A stretch of 64,000 nucleotides of DNA from Euborellia annulipes (taxonomy: Eukaryota; Arthropoda; Insecta; Dermaptera; Anisolabididae): the NCBI GenBank assembly GCA_023213315.1, contig JAKCPI010028289.1:1-64000 (forward strand), given 5' to 3'. The notes under the pieces were generated by a model, which did not search any database, was not told the DNA's origin, and was given only the letters and a program-made list of their open reading frames with translations. Position 1 is the stretch's first letter, and each line of letters starts with the position of its first letter. This document shows positions 10,801 to 22,538 of the stretch, in pieces. Both the position numbers and the translations under genes were made by a program.

Positions 10801-10890
10801 AAAGTCATACGGACTGAAATCAGCGGAGCAATTTTTACATATTCTCGCTAATAAATGTAAGTGACTTCCATCTTGGAACATAGTTTTTAG

Positions 10891-11279
10891 CAGGGACGTA
10901 TCTAAGGAGCAGCCCCCCCCCCCCCCCCCGAAATCCTACAAGTGAAAAGAATAAAAATGAAAAAATGTATAGCTTTACATTTAAAACTAGAAACCGCTCA
11001 AGTAGTAGACGATCTATCTAAATACATAAACTTGGTAATAAATGTCACATTAAATTGTACATATGTAGAGTTGTAAAATATCTAGAATTTTAGCACAACT
11101 CTTTCAGGATTGTTTAGGTGGTCTGAAAATGCTTCTAGATACATAAAATTGAAAAAAATTTCCGGGGGAGGACCCCCGGACCCTCCTTCCCGTTCGAGGG
11201 TATTCCATACCCCTCAAACCCCCGTTATACTCATCAGCCCCCCCCCAAAAAAAAAAAATTAATTTATAGATACGTACTG
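10891..11279. mobile_element. hAT-type MITE, 7 of 8 target duplication
   Basis: The ends are CAGGGACGTATCTAAGG and, inverted, CAGTACGTATCTATAAA. The flanks are GTTTTTAG and ATTTTTAG. The interior has a long C run, TCCTACAAGTGAAAAG, TAGTAGACGATCTA and a CCGGGGGAGGACCCCCGG palindrome. A 3'-truncated relative starts with CAGTGGCGTATCTGAGG at 17584. Confidence 0.75.
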
Positions 11280-11287
11280 ATTTTTAG

Positions 11288-13996
11288 TATACTAACTTTT
11301 GCATCTATTGTTTACTAGAAACGAATGCACTCTGGTGGTCGCATCCCGTTCTGTGTTCGCCATATTTTCAAATATATATAGTGCGATAACCGCATATCCG
11401 GTTATTCTGAATATATAAAATAGTTGCCATGACTTTTGAAATGACCCTCGTAATTTTAAATTTATCTACGTTTAAGTTTTGCATTTCTTTAAAAATCAAA
11501 TTCAAGTTTTAAATGTTACAGTACTATTTTTATACAAAGTTTTGATTTTTTCTTGTATATAAAATTCCAAATGACCAAAAACTACTAAACATCATTTACC
11601 TCAAACCGTTTTTCGAAATTTTATGTAGTTTTGAAGATTATATTTTTTAGCAAGACGCTCGCTAAAACGGAATTTTTCGAAATTCAAAATTTAAGGACCC
11701 TAAATCAGCATTTGTGGAAAAGTAGACATTTATGGTTTTTCAAATAAATTGATAATAAATTGATAACGTAGATGGAATATTAATTTGCTATTGACTAGTT
11801 CGAAAAGTGTGACGCGAGGAAAAACATTTTCAACAATGCTCTATTAATCTTATAAATATAAATATTAGTCATTTTCTTTGAAATACATTTTGAAAAAAAC
11901 ATTTATTAAGTGAAGTTGATTTATTATATTTCAAAGTTTCTTCAATTTTTCATTCATTGTTTGGGCTGAGAGATGATGAGTCATTCAGTCAAGGGCTATG
12001 TTAATTTTTTTATATAAAAATTTTATATATATATAGATATTAAACCAACTAATTTCATAATGTTTTTCTTGTTTAAGCTAGCTAGAAATTTTTTATTAAT
12101 AATTTTGTATTTTTTATCCAAGACTCAATTACACTGGAGAAGCAATAGGCGTGCTTTGGAGCTATTATAGCTATGACGTTAGTGAATGAGTCAGCAAAAT
12201 CTTAGAGACTTCATTTTTTATTAAAGACATGTTGAAAATTAATATGATATCACATTAATTTTTGACTTTGGATAAAAATTTCAATAACAAATTAGTATTT
12301 TCCAATTAGGCACCTTTTTTTCTAAATCCATATCTTAAGAATAATCTCAAATTTTTTTTTCAAAAGAAAAAATAAATTAATCACTCATAATTAATTATAA
12401 ATCCATAGTTAAATTTACATATTCAAAATTAAAATTCTCCTATTAGTTAGAACATATCAATCATTTAAAACATTCATTTTATTTCGTGTTTATGTTTTGG
12501 TTTTTCCAAACAAGACAACAGTTTAAAAAATTCCTGCAACTTTTTTAAAAGACGAAATAATTGATCGTAATTATCATAACAACAATTTTTTATGTCATTT
12601 TTTCAAAGCCAATTAAATATCTGCAAGTATACAAAAAACACAAATTTCAATTTTACTTCTTACAGCACGATTTATGACATGATTTATGAGATCGCCCCCC
12701 CCCCCCCCAGATTTTTGATATTTTTTTCTTTTGAGAGAAAAAGTATTCTTCAATCTCACAATTGTGAGGCAATAATTAATCAATTTGCAAAACAAAGAAG
12801 AAAAAGCCCCCTATTAACTTCATTATTACAATCATTTTATTCTGTTGTATATTATAATTCCTATGTATTATAATTGATTAAAATAAAATTCATAATTAAA
12901 TATTTAAAATTTTCTTTTCGGTCGTTGCAAATAACTGTAAATAACCAACTCTTTGAAAAAACAGGTTAAAAGCTTATATTTCATATTTTTTAATGTTTTA
13001 GAGCATTGGCGATGTTGTTTTCTAGTTATTTAGTGAAAAATATAATCAAAATTTTAATAAAATAATTTAAAAAATGAAATTCAAAAATTAAATATGGTAA
13101 CCTAACCTACAACTGTCACATTTCATTTGTAAATATATTTATTATTTTCTGTAATTAATTAATATCACAAAAATAATTAAATTCGGTTTGCTTTTATTTT
13201 ATTTTTTTTTTTTGGTTTTTGATAAGTTACTAAACATATGGAAAATTTTAATTCTAGAATATATATTGCCCGAAAAGTGGAATCTGACAGGGGTTGCAAA
13301 ATCCATTATCTACTATATGAACTCTCAAGATTTTAAAATAATTCAAAAGTAATATTTGTCTTGGTTTCTTTAATATAAAAATTTTGAAAAGAAGATTAAA
13401 CTATACTATTCAATTTTATCTTAATTCGATCCTAAAAGAAGCATTTTATATGGTTAATAAAGAAAAACAAAACAAAATTTAGATTAATACATTTTAAAAG
13501 CATCTCATCTTTATAAATAAATAATTTGAAACAAATTCCCTAAAATTTTTATTTGTATCATTCAAATTTGATTGATACTACTATGATAATGTTTCAACTA
13601 GAGCCTACGGTAGAAAGTTTAAATATGAATTAATTTGTTATTAAACAATAGCGTGATTTGCAAAACATCTCACTCAGAGTTACTTAACCCTCTACTCTGT
13701 CAGCGGCATAGAAAAAATAACAAAATAAGATTAAATAATTATGTACTATTGATTAGGCATCAAATTTTATTACTGCGCACCCTTAGTAATTGGACGAACA
13801 TCACTATTATTTATTATCACAGTCAGTTAAAATATTGCTTCTAACGAATGGTTAAAGGCACGGATTTTGAGTTGAAATTCTTTTCTTAAAAGAGAACATA
13901 TTTAAGAGATTTTTCCCTTTAAACATTAAGGTATTTTTAATTTTTCCTCTTAAATCCAATCAAATGTTCCTAGAAAGGAAATAGACACTTTACTGA
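11288..13996. other. AT-rich DNA, nothing recognised beyond one repeat fragment
   Basis: About 2.7 kb of AT-rich sequence. Open frames near 12592-12873 and 13635-13844 have low-complexity, AT-driven translations and are judged chance. A C run lies at about 12696-12708. The only shared repeat is at 12943-13021. Confidence 0.55.
12943..13021 (+). repeat. Repeat fragment, inverted copy at 17777-17850
   Basis: TTTTTTAATGTTTTAGAGCA and AAAGCTTATATTTCATAT have reverse-complement matches at 17777-17850 over about 75 bases with a few differences. The parent element is not identified. Confidence 0.6.
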
Positions 13997-14004
13997 AATA
14001 CAAA

Positions 14005-14650
14005 ATAAATAAATAAATTTATTAACTACCCGTTTAGAGGCACAAATCCTCGATGGCTATGTCCAAACAAACACAATACAAATTTAAATACAATAACAAC
14101 AAAACAAAACAAAATAGAAATGTATTGCCATTACCAACATGTTCATACATTTCCTTTGAAACATAGATGTAAAAAAAACAACTTAGTCTACGCCACGGCC
14201 AGAAGTAAACATCGCATTGGCTGTTGAGTTCTTAAGGAAAACCTGGCCAAAACCATAACAAGGATGGTATGACCTCGTTCTCCCTCAACAAATCTCTGCG
14301 CTCAAGAACTAAATACAAATTTCACAAAACCAGCACCTTAGGACTTGACAAAATTTATTATAGATTTTATCATAGGGTGCATAGGACTATAATCCCAAAT
14401 AGAGACAGACAAACCGTTCCCCAAATCAATTGATCCTACAAACGAATGAAAACCTACAATACTTTCTTCCAAAATATCATCTTGACTTCTGAATTTTCCT
14501 CTTATGATCAACCCTTGGCTAATTTGGTTCCCGAAATCTACTCGATATATCCTCTTAACTCCGAATACCTTGAAACGCCTTAAACATCACCTTCAAGAAA
14601 AAATACAAAATAGACCTAATATTTAAAAGATGCTTAAATTATTTAAAATC
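14005..14650 (-). mobile_element. Probable LINE 3' end
   Basis: On the minus strand the sequence ends GCCTCTAAACGGGTAGTTAA followed by repeated TTTA units, the tail style of several invertebrate non-LTR retrotransposons. The upstream part is less AT-rich and has broken frames only, for example a short stretch reading GFGQVFLKNS. No reverse transcriptase motif is visible, so the class is inferred from tail and composition. Confidence 0.35.
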
Positions 14651-14744
14651 CACGAAAAAGATCATTTTTCCAGATGATACCAACACTCACAGGCACAATA
14701 TTTATCATTATTTTCCCCCACAAGGAGGTATTCAGGTGAGGGTG

Positions 14745-15425
14745 CAGTGGCGTAGCGAGGGGGGGGGGGCAAGGGGGGGTCATGATGCCCCGGGCGCTAC
14801 TCACAAATGGGGGCTAAATGGTCCGCAAAACAAAAAATTCCTGGATAATTTTTATTGTTATTATAATTGATTTCTGAAAAATATATTTTAAATGTAGTGC
14901 CAGTGTAATATAATAATTCTCGTTGAAAAAAAAACTCGCAAAAAACTCGCCGAAAAAAACGCACCGAAAATTTTCTAGCTGAAAGCAAAATCTCGTCGAA
15001 AAAAAATCGCCGAAAAGAAAAACTCGCCGAAAATTTTCTCGCCCTAAGCAAAATCTCGCCGAAAACAAACTCGCTGAAAATTTTTTCGCCGAAAACAAAC
15101 TCGACGAAAAAAATCTCGCCCAAAAAATGGCCGAAAATCTGAAAAGTTCCAAAATAAAATATTTTAAAAAATCTGGTGTGACTGTCGCACAAAATATTTT
15201 AAAAAATCTGGTGTGACTGTTGCACCAGATTTTTAAAAATATTTTATTTTGGAACCTTCCGGATTTTCGGCGAGTTTGTTTTCGGCGAGAAAATTTTCGC
15301 CAAGTTATACCGCCCCCATAATAATTTTGTATATTTTACATATAATATTATATGGTTTTCGAATGGGGGGGGGGCGCTAAAAAGGTATTGTGCCCCGGGC
15401 GCGAGTTAAGCTCACTACGCCACTG
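14745..15425. mobile_element. hAT-type element, exact 8-bp target duplication, with internal array
   Basis: The 681-bp element starts CAGTGGCGTAGCGAGG and its right end, inverted, is CAGTGGCGTAGTGAGC. TGAGGGTG flanks it exactly at 14737-14744 and 15426-15433. Subterminal GCCCCGGGCGC is present at both ends. The middle has a degenerate array of CTCGCCGAAAA units (about 14930-15150 and again inverted near 15260-15305) and a hairpin built from ATCTGGTGTGACTGTCGCAC. Two overlapping minus-strand open frames (14797-15192) are translations of this array, not genes. Confidence 0.9.
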
Positions 15426-15774
15426 TGAGGGTGTTAGATCCAGACTAGTTTCTGATCCCTCATTGAATATTATATTTTATACTTCGGTGGATTTTATATT
15501 TTGCATAACTTAATTTCCAAGTGGCGTTCGAACATAGCAAATCCAAGTAAGCTCCGGCAATTTCTTGTTTATGATGAGTAAATTTATTCAAATTATATTG
15601 CCTATCAATTAATTTTATTAAACAAGGACCTGCCGGGCCTGATGACTCAGATGCGGAAAAAGACCTTAAAAAAAACCAATGAATTTTTCGCAACTATTTT
15701 GTGTGAAGCAACAGGCTTCTTTGCAACCAACGGAAGACAACAAAAATTGATATTATCATGCCCCTACATAAATA

Positions 15775-15960
15775 CAGTCGACTCTCTATAATTTGAACCT
15801 CGATAATTCGAATTTTTCGTTAATCCGAAAAATAAAACAATGCTGTGTATTTAGATACACTCGATAACTCGAGATCTTTTTCGTAACAAGAGGGGAATAG
15901 AACGTTCTACTATAATCACTTACCCTCTCTATAATTCGAATTTTCCCTAGCAATGTTTAC
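15775..15960. mobile_element. Pogo/Tigger-like terminus fragment
   Basis: TACAGTCGACTCTCTATAAT followed by CCTCGATAATTCGAATTTT resembles terminal repeats of pogo-group elements, which begin CAGT and target TA. ACCCTCTCTATAATTCGAA occurs about 150 bases later, but no clear right end with TA was found. Confidence 0.5.
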
Positions 15961-16371
15961 TCCTCATTTTCCGCGTAATGATCCCGTCCTATCAGCCTAG
16001 CAAAACTTCCCAATTCTCTTTGGTTATAGAATTATATACCACTCTTACATCTTCCCCCTAAATCCCCCATTTTGTTTTTCAGTTACTTCAAATTAATGAG
16101 TAAAAAAAATGAATTATTTCAGGTAAAACAAAATGACGGACTTAAGGGATGATGTAAGTGTGCTATATAATAGTCAAATAAGCATATTTTATGGTTATAT
16201 ATAAATAATAGCCAGAAAAGATCAGACACATAAACAAAAATGCTTTTGTCTGAAAATTGAACTAAAAATGTATGCCAAAAATTATGGCTTCGTAATATAA
16301 TTTGTAAACGTAAAATGCTGACTGAAAATGAATCAATGTATGTTTTGAAATGTAGTACATACCGGGCTAAG

Positions 16372-16455
16372 ATCAGAATTTACTATTTTCTTCCAAAATC
16401 TTAGGGGGGGGGGCAATTGCCCCTGCCCCCTAACCCCCTCAAATGACTTCCCTGT
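16372..16455 (+). repeat. Interspersed repeat fragment ending GACTTCCCTG
   Basis: AGATCAGAATTTACTATTTT, a G run and CCTCAAATGACTTCCCTG match the right part of the repeat at 7806-7936. Confidence 0.5.
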
Positions 16456-16892
16456 TATTGGCTACCTTAGGACGGAAAACAATAAGTTTATTGCGACTTT
16501 TGAGTAACTTAGTGATTTCGACTTTTGTCCGAGTTTATTGAACAAATCTAAATACTCCTATGTGCGCCGTTCGCCTAGGAGTTATATGACCCTACAGGCT
16601 CATTTAAAATATTTCATTTTGGAAGGAGCAAATAAAGAAAAAAAATATTTTACTTTCAAATGGTATCTTTATTTAATAGTGGCTTGATAAAAAAAAGATC
16701 TTACTTTAGTTTTTGAACCTACTTTCTACGTGACTTATAACATTTTGGATAATTACTTAAATTGTAGTATATTAAAATTTACATATGTAAATTCCTCAAA
16801 TATAAGTAATTTTTATCTAGAAGAATTAAATACTTCTTAAATTGGCATGGATATGCTGTAATACTTGATAGTAGATTAAGAATGGTATAATA

Positions 16893-17219
16893 CAGGGGTG
16901 GCCAACCTGCGGCTCGCGAGCCACATGCGGCTCTTTGAACGATTATTTGTGGCTCTCGATAAATGTTACTGACAAGTGCTGTTATCAATTATTCATCAAA
17001 TTTTAAAGAATTATCAAAAATAAATGTGTTTAATTTTTAAAATTTAAATTCAATACACATATTTTGTACTTTTATTTATGTTTTCAATAAATATAATTTC
17101 TGTAAAAAAAATTTTAATTCCTTTTTTGCATAATTTTTAAATACGTATTTAATTGCGATTCGTGAAAAATTTCTAATTTTGAAAAAGGGTCGGGCTATCA
17201 AGAAGCTTGGCCACCCCTG
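16893..17219. mobile_element. hAT MITE, CAGGGGTGGCCAACC ends, exact target duplication
   Basis: The 327-bp element begins CAGGGGTGGCCAACCTGCGG and ends in GGCCACCCCTG. GTATAATA flanks it exactly at 16885-16892 and 17220-17227. Subterminal GGCTCGCGAGCC is a palindrome. This terminus type is well known among animal hAT elements. The open frame at 16779-16988 crosses the left end and is a chance frame. Confidence 0.92.
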
Positions 17220-17510
17220 GTATAATACCATTTTGTTTCTCAAGGCGTATTCCGCGATGCACTTTCAAGTGTTCAGGGAAAAAATCAAATGGACATTTCA
17301 ATTAAAGATTGTTTGCAAACAAAAATCAATTCAAAACAAAATTTACACGTAAGATTCGGCTCTGTATGAATAAAACTCTCTTTCAGATTAAAATCACTTC
17401 TTGGGAACATAAAATATTAAATTTTGGTTCTCTGTTAAAAATGAACATATTATAGTATTATTTTCCACAATATATCTTTACGGAGGAGAATTTTCAATTA
17501 TGGTTAATAT

Positions 17511-17566
17511 AAAGCCGCCGACCCCGCACCGCTGGAATAATAAGGGCGAGGACAGAAGAAGAAGAT
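17511..17566 (+). repeat. Family R SINE 3' end fragment
   Basis: GCCGCCGACCCCGCACCGC, then GGGCGAGGACAGAAGAAGA, matches the 3' end of the SINE at 3695-3941. The 5' part is absent. Confidence 0.6.
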
Positions 17567-17583
17567 AAAGACATAAACATGAG

Positions 17584-17765
17584 CAGTGGCGTATCTGAGG
17601 GGGGCTGAGAGGGCTTCCCCCCTCCTCCCCCCGAAATCCTACAAGTGAAAAGAATCAAGTAATAGACGATCTAACTAACTTTGTAATAAATGTCACATTA
17701 AATTGTACATATCTAGAGTTGTAAAATATCTAGTTTTAGCACAACTCTGTAAAATATTTCAGGAT
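17584..17765 (+). mobile_element. 3'-truncated hAT-type MITE
   Basis: CAGTGGCGTATCTGAGG, C-rich stretch, CGAAATCCTACAAGTGAAAA, TAATAGACGATCTA and GTACATATCTAGAGTTGTAA follow the order of the element at 10891-11279, but homology stops before the right terminus. Confidence 0.65.
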
Positions 17766-18002
17766 TTAAAAAATAAGACAACATCTTCAATACTCTAAAA
17801 CATTAAAAATATGAAATATAAGCTTTTATCCAGTTTTTTCAGGGGATTGGATTTTTACAGTTTTTTCCATCCACCTAGTTTTTCCCAAATTAGTGATTTC
17901 CAAAAGTCGAATGAGTTAAAAAAAACTTGATTGTGACTGGCGGTCTGACTGATACGTGTAGAGTTAACCTTGAATGAAGAAAATACTGACATTCGGACTG
18001 AT

Positions 18003-18236
18003 TCAGGCGGACTGACATTCTGACATCGTGTAAGGTAAGGACACTTTTAGCACTTGAAGGTTAGAGTCAGGGGAGGAAGCTCTTTTACACCATAGTTCAT
18101 ATTCAGCTTTCACTGCAGCTAGTGATGTTTTGTTATCTAAATATGCTGCTAAAATTTCCAGCTTGTTTGTATCATTAACAGAAATATTGCCTGGAAGAAA
18201 GATTTGATGGCTTGGAAGAATATCTTCATTCCAGAG
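18003..18236 (-). pseudogene. hAT-like transposase C-terminal fragment
   Basis: An uninterrupted minus-strand frame of 78 codons ends in TGA at 18003-18005. It reads LWNEDILPSHQIFLPGNISV, then LEILAAYLDNKTSLAAVKAE, YELWCKRASSP and YTMSECQSA. The pattern of acidic and aromatic residues around YELW resembles the segment before the dimerisation region in hAT transposases related to zinc-finger MYM proteins. Both ends are lost: upstream it meets a family X fragment, and the ERSFS block expected downstream is missing. It is at most a relic. The family call is tentative; the coding-like composition is clear. Confidence 0.4.
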
Positions 18237-18287
18237 GCATATATAAGGGAGGGGCTAAGGACCCACACCCTGAAATGTTCAAAATAT

Positions 18288-18436
18288 TTAAATTAAAAAT
18301 AAAATTTCAACCTCGTAGCTCAATTCCTTTATGGCTTAAATTTAACACACACAGACACATAGAAACAGATAAACAGACAATGTTGCGGAAACCACTATTT
18401 TGGACTCAGGGGACCTCAAAACGTCCCTTCAAATTG
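18288..18436 (-). mobile_element. Family X fragment
   Basis: AATTTCAACCTCGTAGCTCA, CAGATAAACAGACAATG and ACTCAGGGGACCTCAAAACG match the first third of family X in inverse orientation. It abuts the transposase relic at 18003-18236. The 83-codon open frame at 18212 reads across the junction and is not a gene. Confidence 0.6.
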
Positions 18437-18439
18437 ACA

Positions 18440-20595
18440 TTAGAAAAGGATTCAAGAAGGTAAACAAGTTTTTTAGAGCATTTCCTTCTCTCTTTCTTTA
18501 CTTAAAATATTTTTAAAAAGTAACATTTTTCTAATGTTAGATAAAGATCTACTTCCGGTTGTAGTATTTACTGCAAATGTTGACACAGGTCTATAATTTT
18601 ACTGTAAGAATTATATACTAAATTTCATCGATCTGGCTTCTTCCATTGCGAAACAGAAAGAGGATTTTGCAAATTTTCTATAGATATCTGAAAAATTTGA
18701 TTAAAAATTCGAATACAAGTTGAAATAAGTTAATTTTAATCCAAATAAAAAGATGGAATTAATAAAAAAGTTGAATTTCTATTAATTTGAGATCAAATTT
18801 ATTTATTATGATAAGGCTCTATCTTTTGTTCAAAAGGGATGGCTTATGACCTATAATAAAAGATTCACTAAATCCTACCTCAAGTAAGCTACACAGACAC
18901 TGGATATTTAGTGGTGAGTTTTTGGGTGGCCTAACTAGTAGGCGTCTTTCAAAAAGCCCAAGTGCAAAACTTAATGTTAGCCATGCAGAGGCACACCGAG
19001 GGGGGCGGTCCGCCCCAGGCATCGAGCCTGCATAGGCCCTCAAATATGAAAATACTTTATTTTATTTTTTTAAGTAATAAAAAATCGGCCCAGGTCCCGC
19101 CTCGGCATAGCCTCTCATTATGTAAACATTTGTGAAGATATTTATAAAATAAAAAAAGTACGTTTAGACGTCGCTCCTGAACCCCCTTAATACATTTGTT
19201 TTATACGAATATAATATAATTTAATATATATAATAATATATAATAATAAAAAATGTATTCTTAAATTCGTATGGGAAATATTATTGTCTGAAATTCTTCA
19301 TTTTAACTTTTGAATAAATTGCCAATCTGCCGCCCCCTTGTTGCCGCTCTATGCTGCAGCCTTCTTAGCCTTTTTAGAAATACAGCCCTAATGCTAATTA
19401 ACAAAAAACTTTCATGGACTAATAATCGTTAAGCGAGACCAAAAGGCATTTCTTCTACTTATGTAGGAGCAGACAGCAGGCATTTGTATCCCGACTGTAA
19501 AAAAGAAAAGGAAATATTCACAAAAATTTCTACTTTTTTGTACTTTTAAATAAATATTGCTATTTAATTGCTTGTTTTATTGTTTTCTAACTAAATTATT
19601 AAAAAAAAAAAAAATTGCATATTAAAGATAGGAAGTCGCTGCGGGCGCATGCCTATAGGCTACTCCCATCTAACTTGACATGTTTCAAGGGGGGGGGGGG
19701 GGGGGGCTTAATGAACTCCGAATGGCGTAAAATTAATTTGTATATCTTTTTAATATAATAAACAAAATTAGAACGTATCTGTAAAAAATTTTTTTTTCGA
19801 ATCTTGACCAGGGCGGTCCAGGGGGGGAGGAGTAAATGAACTCGGAATTTAGTAAAATTTCATTTACTATAACAAAAACAAAATCTAACTAAAACAATTA
19901 CTTAAAAAAAATTTAAAAATAAGGTACACCCTAATATAGGCCCCCAACTGTCTCTGTGTCGCCATGGTTCTGGGTAACTAGCCTAAACAAGTAGCTTTTC
20001 TTCTTTGTGATGCAGTACTGAGAAAATACTGGAGGGAGTTATTTAGATTAAGATCGATTGAAGTCTTGTACAATATTTGCTCCCCCCCCCTGAGAAAAAA
20101 TGTTCCAACTCCTATGGGTATTAGAGTTAGACTTATTTAAGATGAGTTGGATAGTTTTGAAACTCCAACTATTTTTACGTGTGTTTTTTTTTTTTTTTTT
20201 GTTTTTTTAATTAGCATATATAGTAAATTGGTTAAGGATAATTTTTTTGCTACTAATTCTATGGAATTTCTTTTTTATATAAAATGAAAAAAATCCTGTA
20301 TAGGTATACATAACTTACAATTAAGTTTATTTATTATTTTTGATGGATTTTATTTTCCTAAACGACCAACTTCCTACGTAGAAAGATAATTTATAGTTAG
20401 GTAAAATAAGTATAAGCTACAAGCTTTGACGTCATTGAATATCATTAGAATGTATTCACTTTAATATAGTTATTAATATTAGCAATTTACAATTATTTTG
20501 TTACTATTTTTTACAGTTATTTAATCATTTTTACCTTTACCAACCAGCCGAAGGCTAACCGGGTAGGGCTGAAATCGCAATAAAATATCCAAGTA
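18440..20595. other. No gene; G-rich repeat fragments
   Basis: The region holds several unpaired hAT-style pieces: GCAGAGGCACACCGAGGGG near 18985, GAAATACAGCCCTAATG near 19380 (shared with 26740), and two related blocks with a long G run near 19690 and GGGGGGGAGGAG near 19820, each followed by TAATGAACTC- or TAAATGAACTC-like sequence. No intact terminus pair or coding frame was found. Confidence 0.4.
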
Positions 20596-20601
20596 TTATT
20601 A

Positions 20602-20731
20602 GAGGAGAATCTCGATAATTCGCATGTTCACGGGGTGGACATTTTGGAACGAATTATCTGGATTGGAGTACGAAATTAAAGAAAATTCTCTGGGGTCTGG
20701 CAAATTTGTACGAATAATCGGAATTTCACTG
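20602..20731. mobile_element. Pogo/Tigger-like MITE, TA target site
   Basis: The left end reads GAGGAGAATCTCGATAATTCG and the right end, inverted, CAGTGAAATTCCGATTATTCG. TA flanks both ends at 20600-20601 and 20732-20733. Size 130 bp. A similar right end is at 39285-39341. The pogo transposase relic at 44655-45062 shows that the family once had an active enzyme in this genome. Confidence 0.6.
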
Positions 20732-20895
20732 TATATTACTTTTTTTTAAGTTCTATAAGATCATTAAGTAGTTTTTTGAATGCTATCTGTTTGTTTTTTC
20801 CCCAGAGTAGGTACCGAACACAACATCGTGTGGAATTAAAATAAGCAAATTATAAAATGGCCTTTGGCTGCCAAAGCCGAAAGCTTACCGTTAGG

Positions 20896-21253
20896 CAGTG
20901 GCGGATTAAGGTCGTCTGGAGCCTCTAGGCACTTTATCTTTGACGGGGGGCTCCCTTGATATTGTATATGCAATTATTTTTTGTTCTTCCCACTATCACA
21001 ACCTATTTAAAATTTTTAAAAATAAAAATAAAAGAAAATTGGTAATAGTACTTTATTTTTAAATGGAGCTACAGAGTAGACTTACAATTACACACAGAAA
21101 AACAAAGTATTCCTAAATCATAACAGAATATTTTTGGTATATTTTGGTTCAGAAAATATTTTTTAAATAAAAATTTAATATTTACAAAAATATATTTTTA
21201 AATTTTGGGGCCCCGGTATACAAGGCACGTGCCTAGTGGGTAATCCGCCACAG
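20896..21253. mobile_element. hAT-type MITE, CAGTGGCGGATTA ends
   Basis: The left end is CAGTGGCGGATTAAGG and the right end, inverted, CTGTGGCGGATTACCC. Flanks CCGTTAGG and CCATTGGG match at 6 of 8. Subterminal GCCTCTAGGCAC and GGCACGTGCCTAG are near-complementary. The interior is AT-rich and non-coding. Confidence 0.75.
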
Positions 21254-21770
21254 CCATTGGGCTACTAATTTCAAACATCTACAACTTTTTCAAACTTCTC
21301 TCCCAGTGGCGACGCCAGCTTTTTCTCAGAAGGGGGGCAGGAGTGGATAAAACTTACCATTAGGGGGGGGGGGGCGGTCAATATACATATAGTTTGGGTT
21401 ATTATTTTTTTGAGACCAGATCCAGACAGACGATCTGGGGGTATGGAAAAACCTTTGTAAATTAGGGACTGAAATCTGCGTTTTTAGCTATCCTGAGACG
21501 TGAAAAATATTACCAAATTTAGATTGATTTATAAGCTTTTTAAATTTAAAAAAAAGTATTATGGGGTTAATAAATTACAAATTTATTATAATTAAGGTTG
21601 GGATCCGGACTCCAAACACGATACGTGTTTCAAATCCGGATTGACCGGACGAAATCCGGACGGCTGGTAACCCTACATATAGGCAATATACAAACAGAGA
21701 AACAAAAAAAATTTAATCAAATTCAAAACTTTATATGTTCATTTTATTAGGCTATATTTTTTAAGATAAA

Positions 21771-21963
21771 TTTGCGAGATGAGTTTGTGTTTGATTGGCC
21801 CCCTGGAGTCGAACCAGGACCTCCGCGCTTTCGCGTCGGGCGTACTGCCTTTATGCCTTTAGGTCGCCGAGCCAAGGATAAAGGCAGTACGCCTTCCAGG
21901 CAAACCTGGTTCGAATCCATGGGGCACAATTTTGCCCAATCAAACACAAACTCATTTCGCAAA
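21771..21963. mobile_element. Palindromic element built from two tRNA-like arms
   Basis: Arms TTTGCGAGATGAGTTTGTGT and its inverse ACACAAACTCATTTCGCAAA enclose two copies of a tRNA-like 3' half in opposite orientation. Each has a B-box-like block, GGTTCGACTCC on the minus strand and GGTTCGAATCC on the plus strand, and AAAGGCAGTACGCC. The apex is AGGTCGCCGAGCC. Two open frames that overlap here are translations of the palindrome. It may be a tRNA-derived SINE inserted twice head to head, or a fold-back transposon that captured a tRNA sequence. It is not a functional tRNA. Confidence 0.75.
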
Positions 21964-22086
21964 TTAGAAATCTTAAACGATATATTGACTGGCTATTTTA
22001 GAGTTTGGAAAAAATTCCATCTCTTTTCAAACAAAGCTCTACCTGGTTAATTATTATATTTTGATTTTTTAATCATTTATTGTTTA

Positions 22087-22235
22087 AATGAAGCCCTTGA
22101 CCTGTGGCTCCGAGCTAGAGCTTCTGGCTCCAAAGGTCAAGGGTTCGCATTCCGTCCCATGCGAAGAATTGAATTGGATACCAATCAATTGAAATAAATA
22201 GTGACTTCAGATGCCAAAAAAGACAGTAAATTAAA
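22087..22235 (+). mobile_element. SINE S1 with tRNA-related head
   Basis: The head has TGGCTCCGAGCT (A-box-like) and GGGTTCGCATTCC (B-box-like). The body has CATGCGA, ATTGGATACCAATCAATTG and AGATGCCAAAAAAGACA. This is the most complete S1 copy in the plus orientation. The spacing of boxes fits RNA polymerase III transcription of a tRNA-derived SINE. Confidence 0.75.
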
Positions 22236-22309
22236 TTAAAAAATTGTTTAAATAACAATATTGTTTAAAAATAACAAATTTATATTTATCATCCCGCGAC
22301 TTTGGTTTC

Positions 22310-22380
22310 AAGCTGACTGGGGGGGGGGGGGGCAGATGCCATTGACGGAGTGGGCTTGCTCCCCCCCCCCCCCCGTAGCA
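22310..22380. repeat. G run and C run pair
   Basis: A 14-base G run near 22319 and a 14-base C run near 22360 flank GCAGATGCCATTGACGGAG, so the region can fold. CCGTAGCACCGTCACTG follows and looks like a hAT right end without a proven partner. Confidence 0.4.
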
Positions 22381-22538
22381 CCGTCACTGTTCTCTCCGAA
22401 TAGGCCCCCAATAAACTTATGAAATCTTTTTCCAATAAAACCACCTCTCTTTTTGCATGTTGTCAAGGAGTTAGATGAATCAGTTAGATGAACCGTGATC
22501 ATTCTGATTTTTTCTCCTCCCCGACCGTCGTAGCCCGT

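Noticed and set aside
14797..15192. Two overlapping minus-strand frames, 131 and 112 codons, the longest in the window
   Set aside because: They are translations of the CTCGCCGAAAA array in different frames within a hAT element.
21790..21945. Functional tRNA gene
   Set aside because: B-box-like blocks are present, but no complete cloverleaf with an acceptor stem could be drawn in either orientation.
21747..22050. Opposed frames of 71 and 92 codons
   Set aside because: Both arise from the tRNA-like palindrome at 21771-21963.
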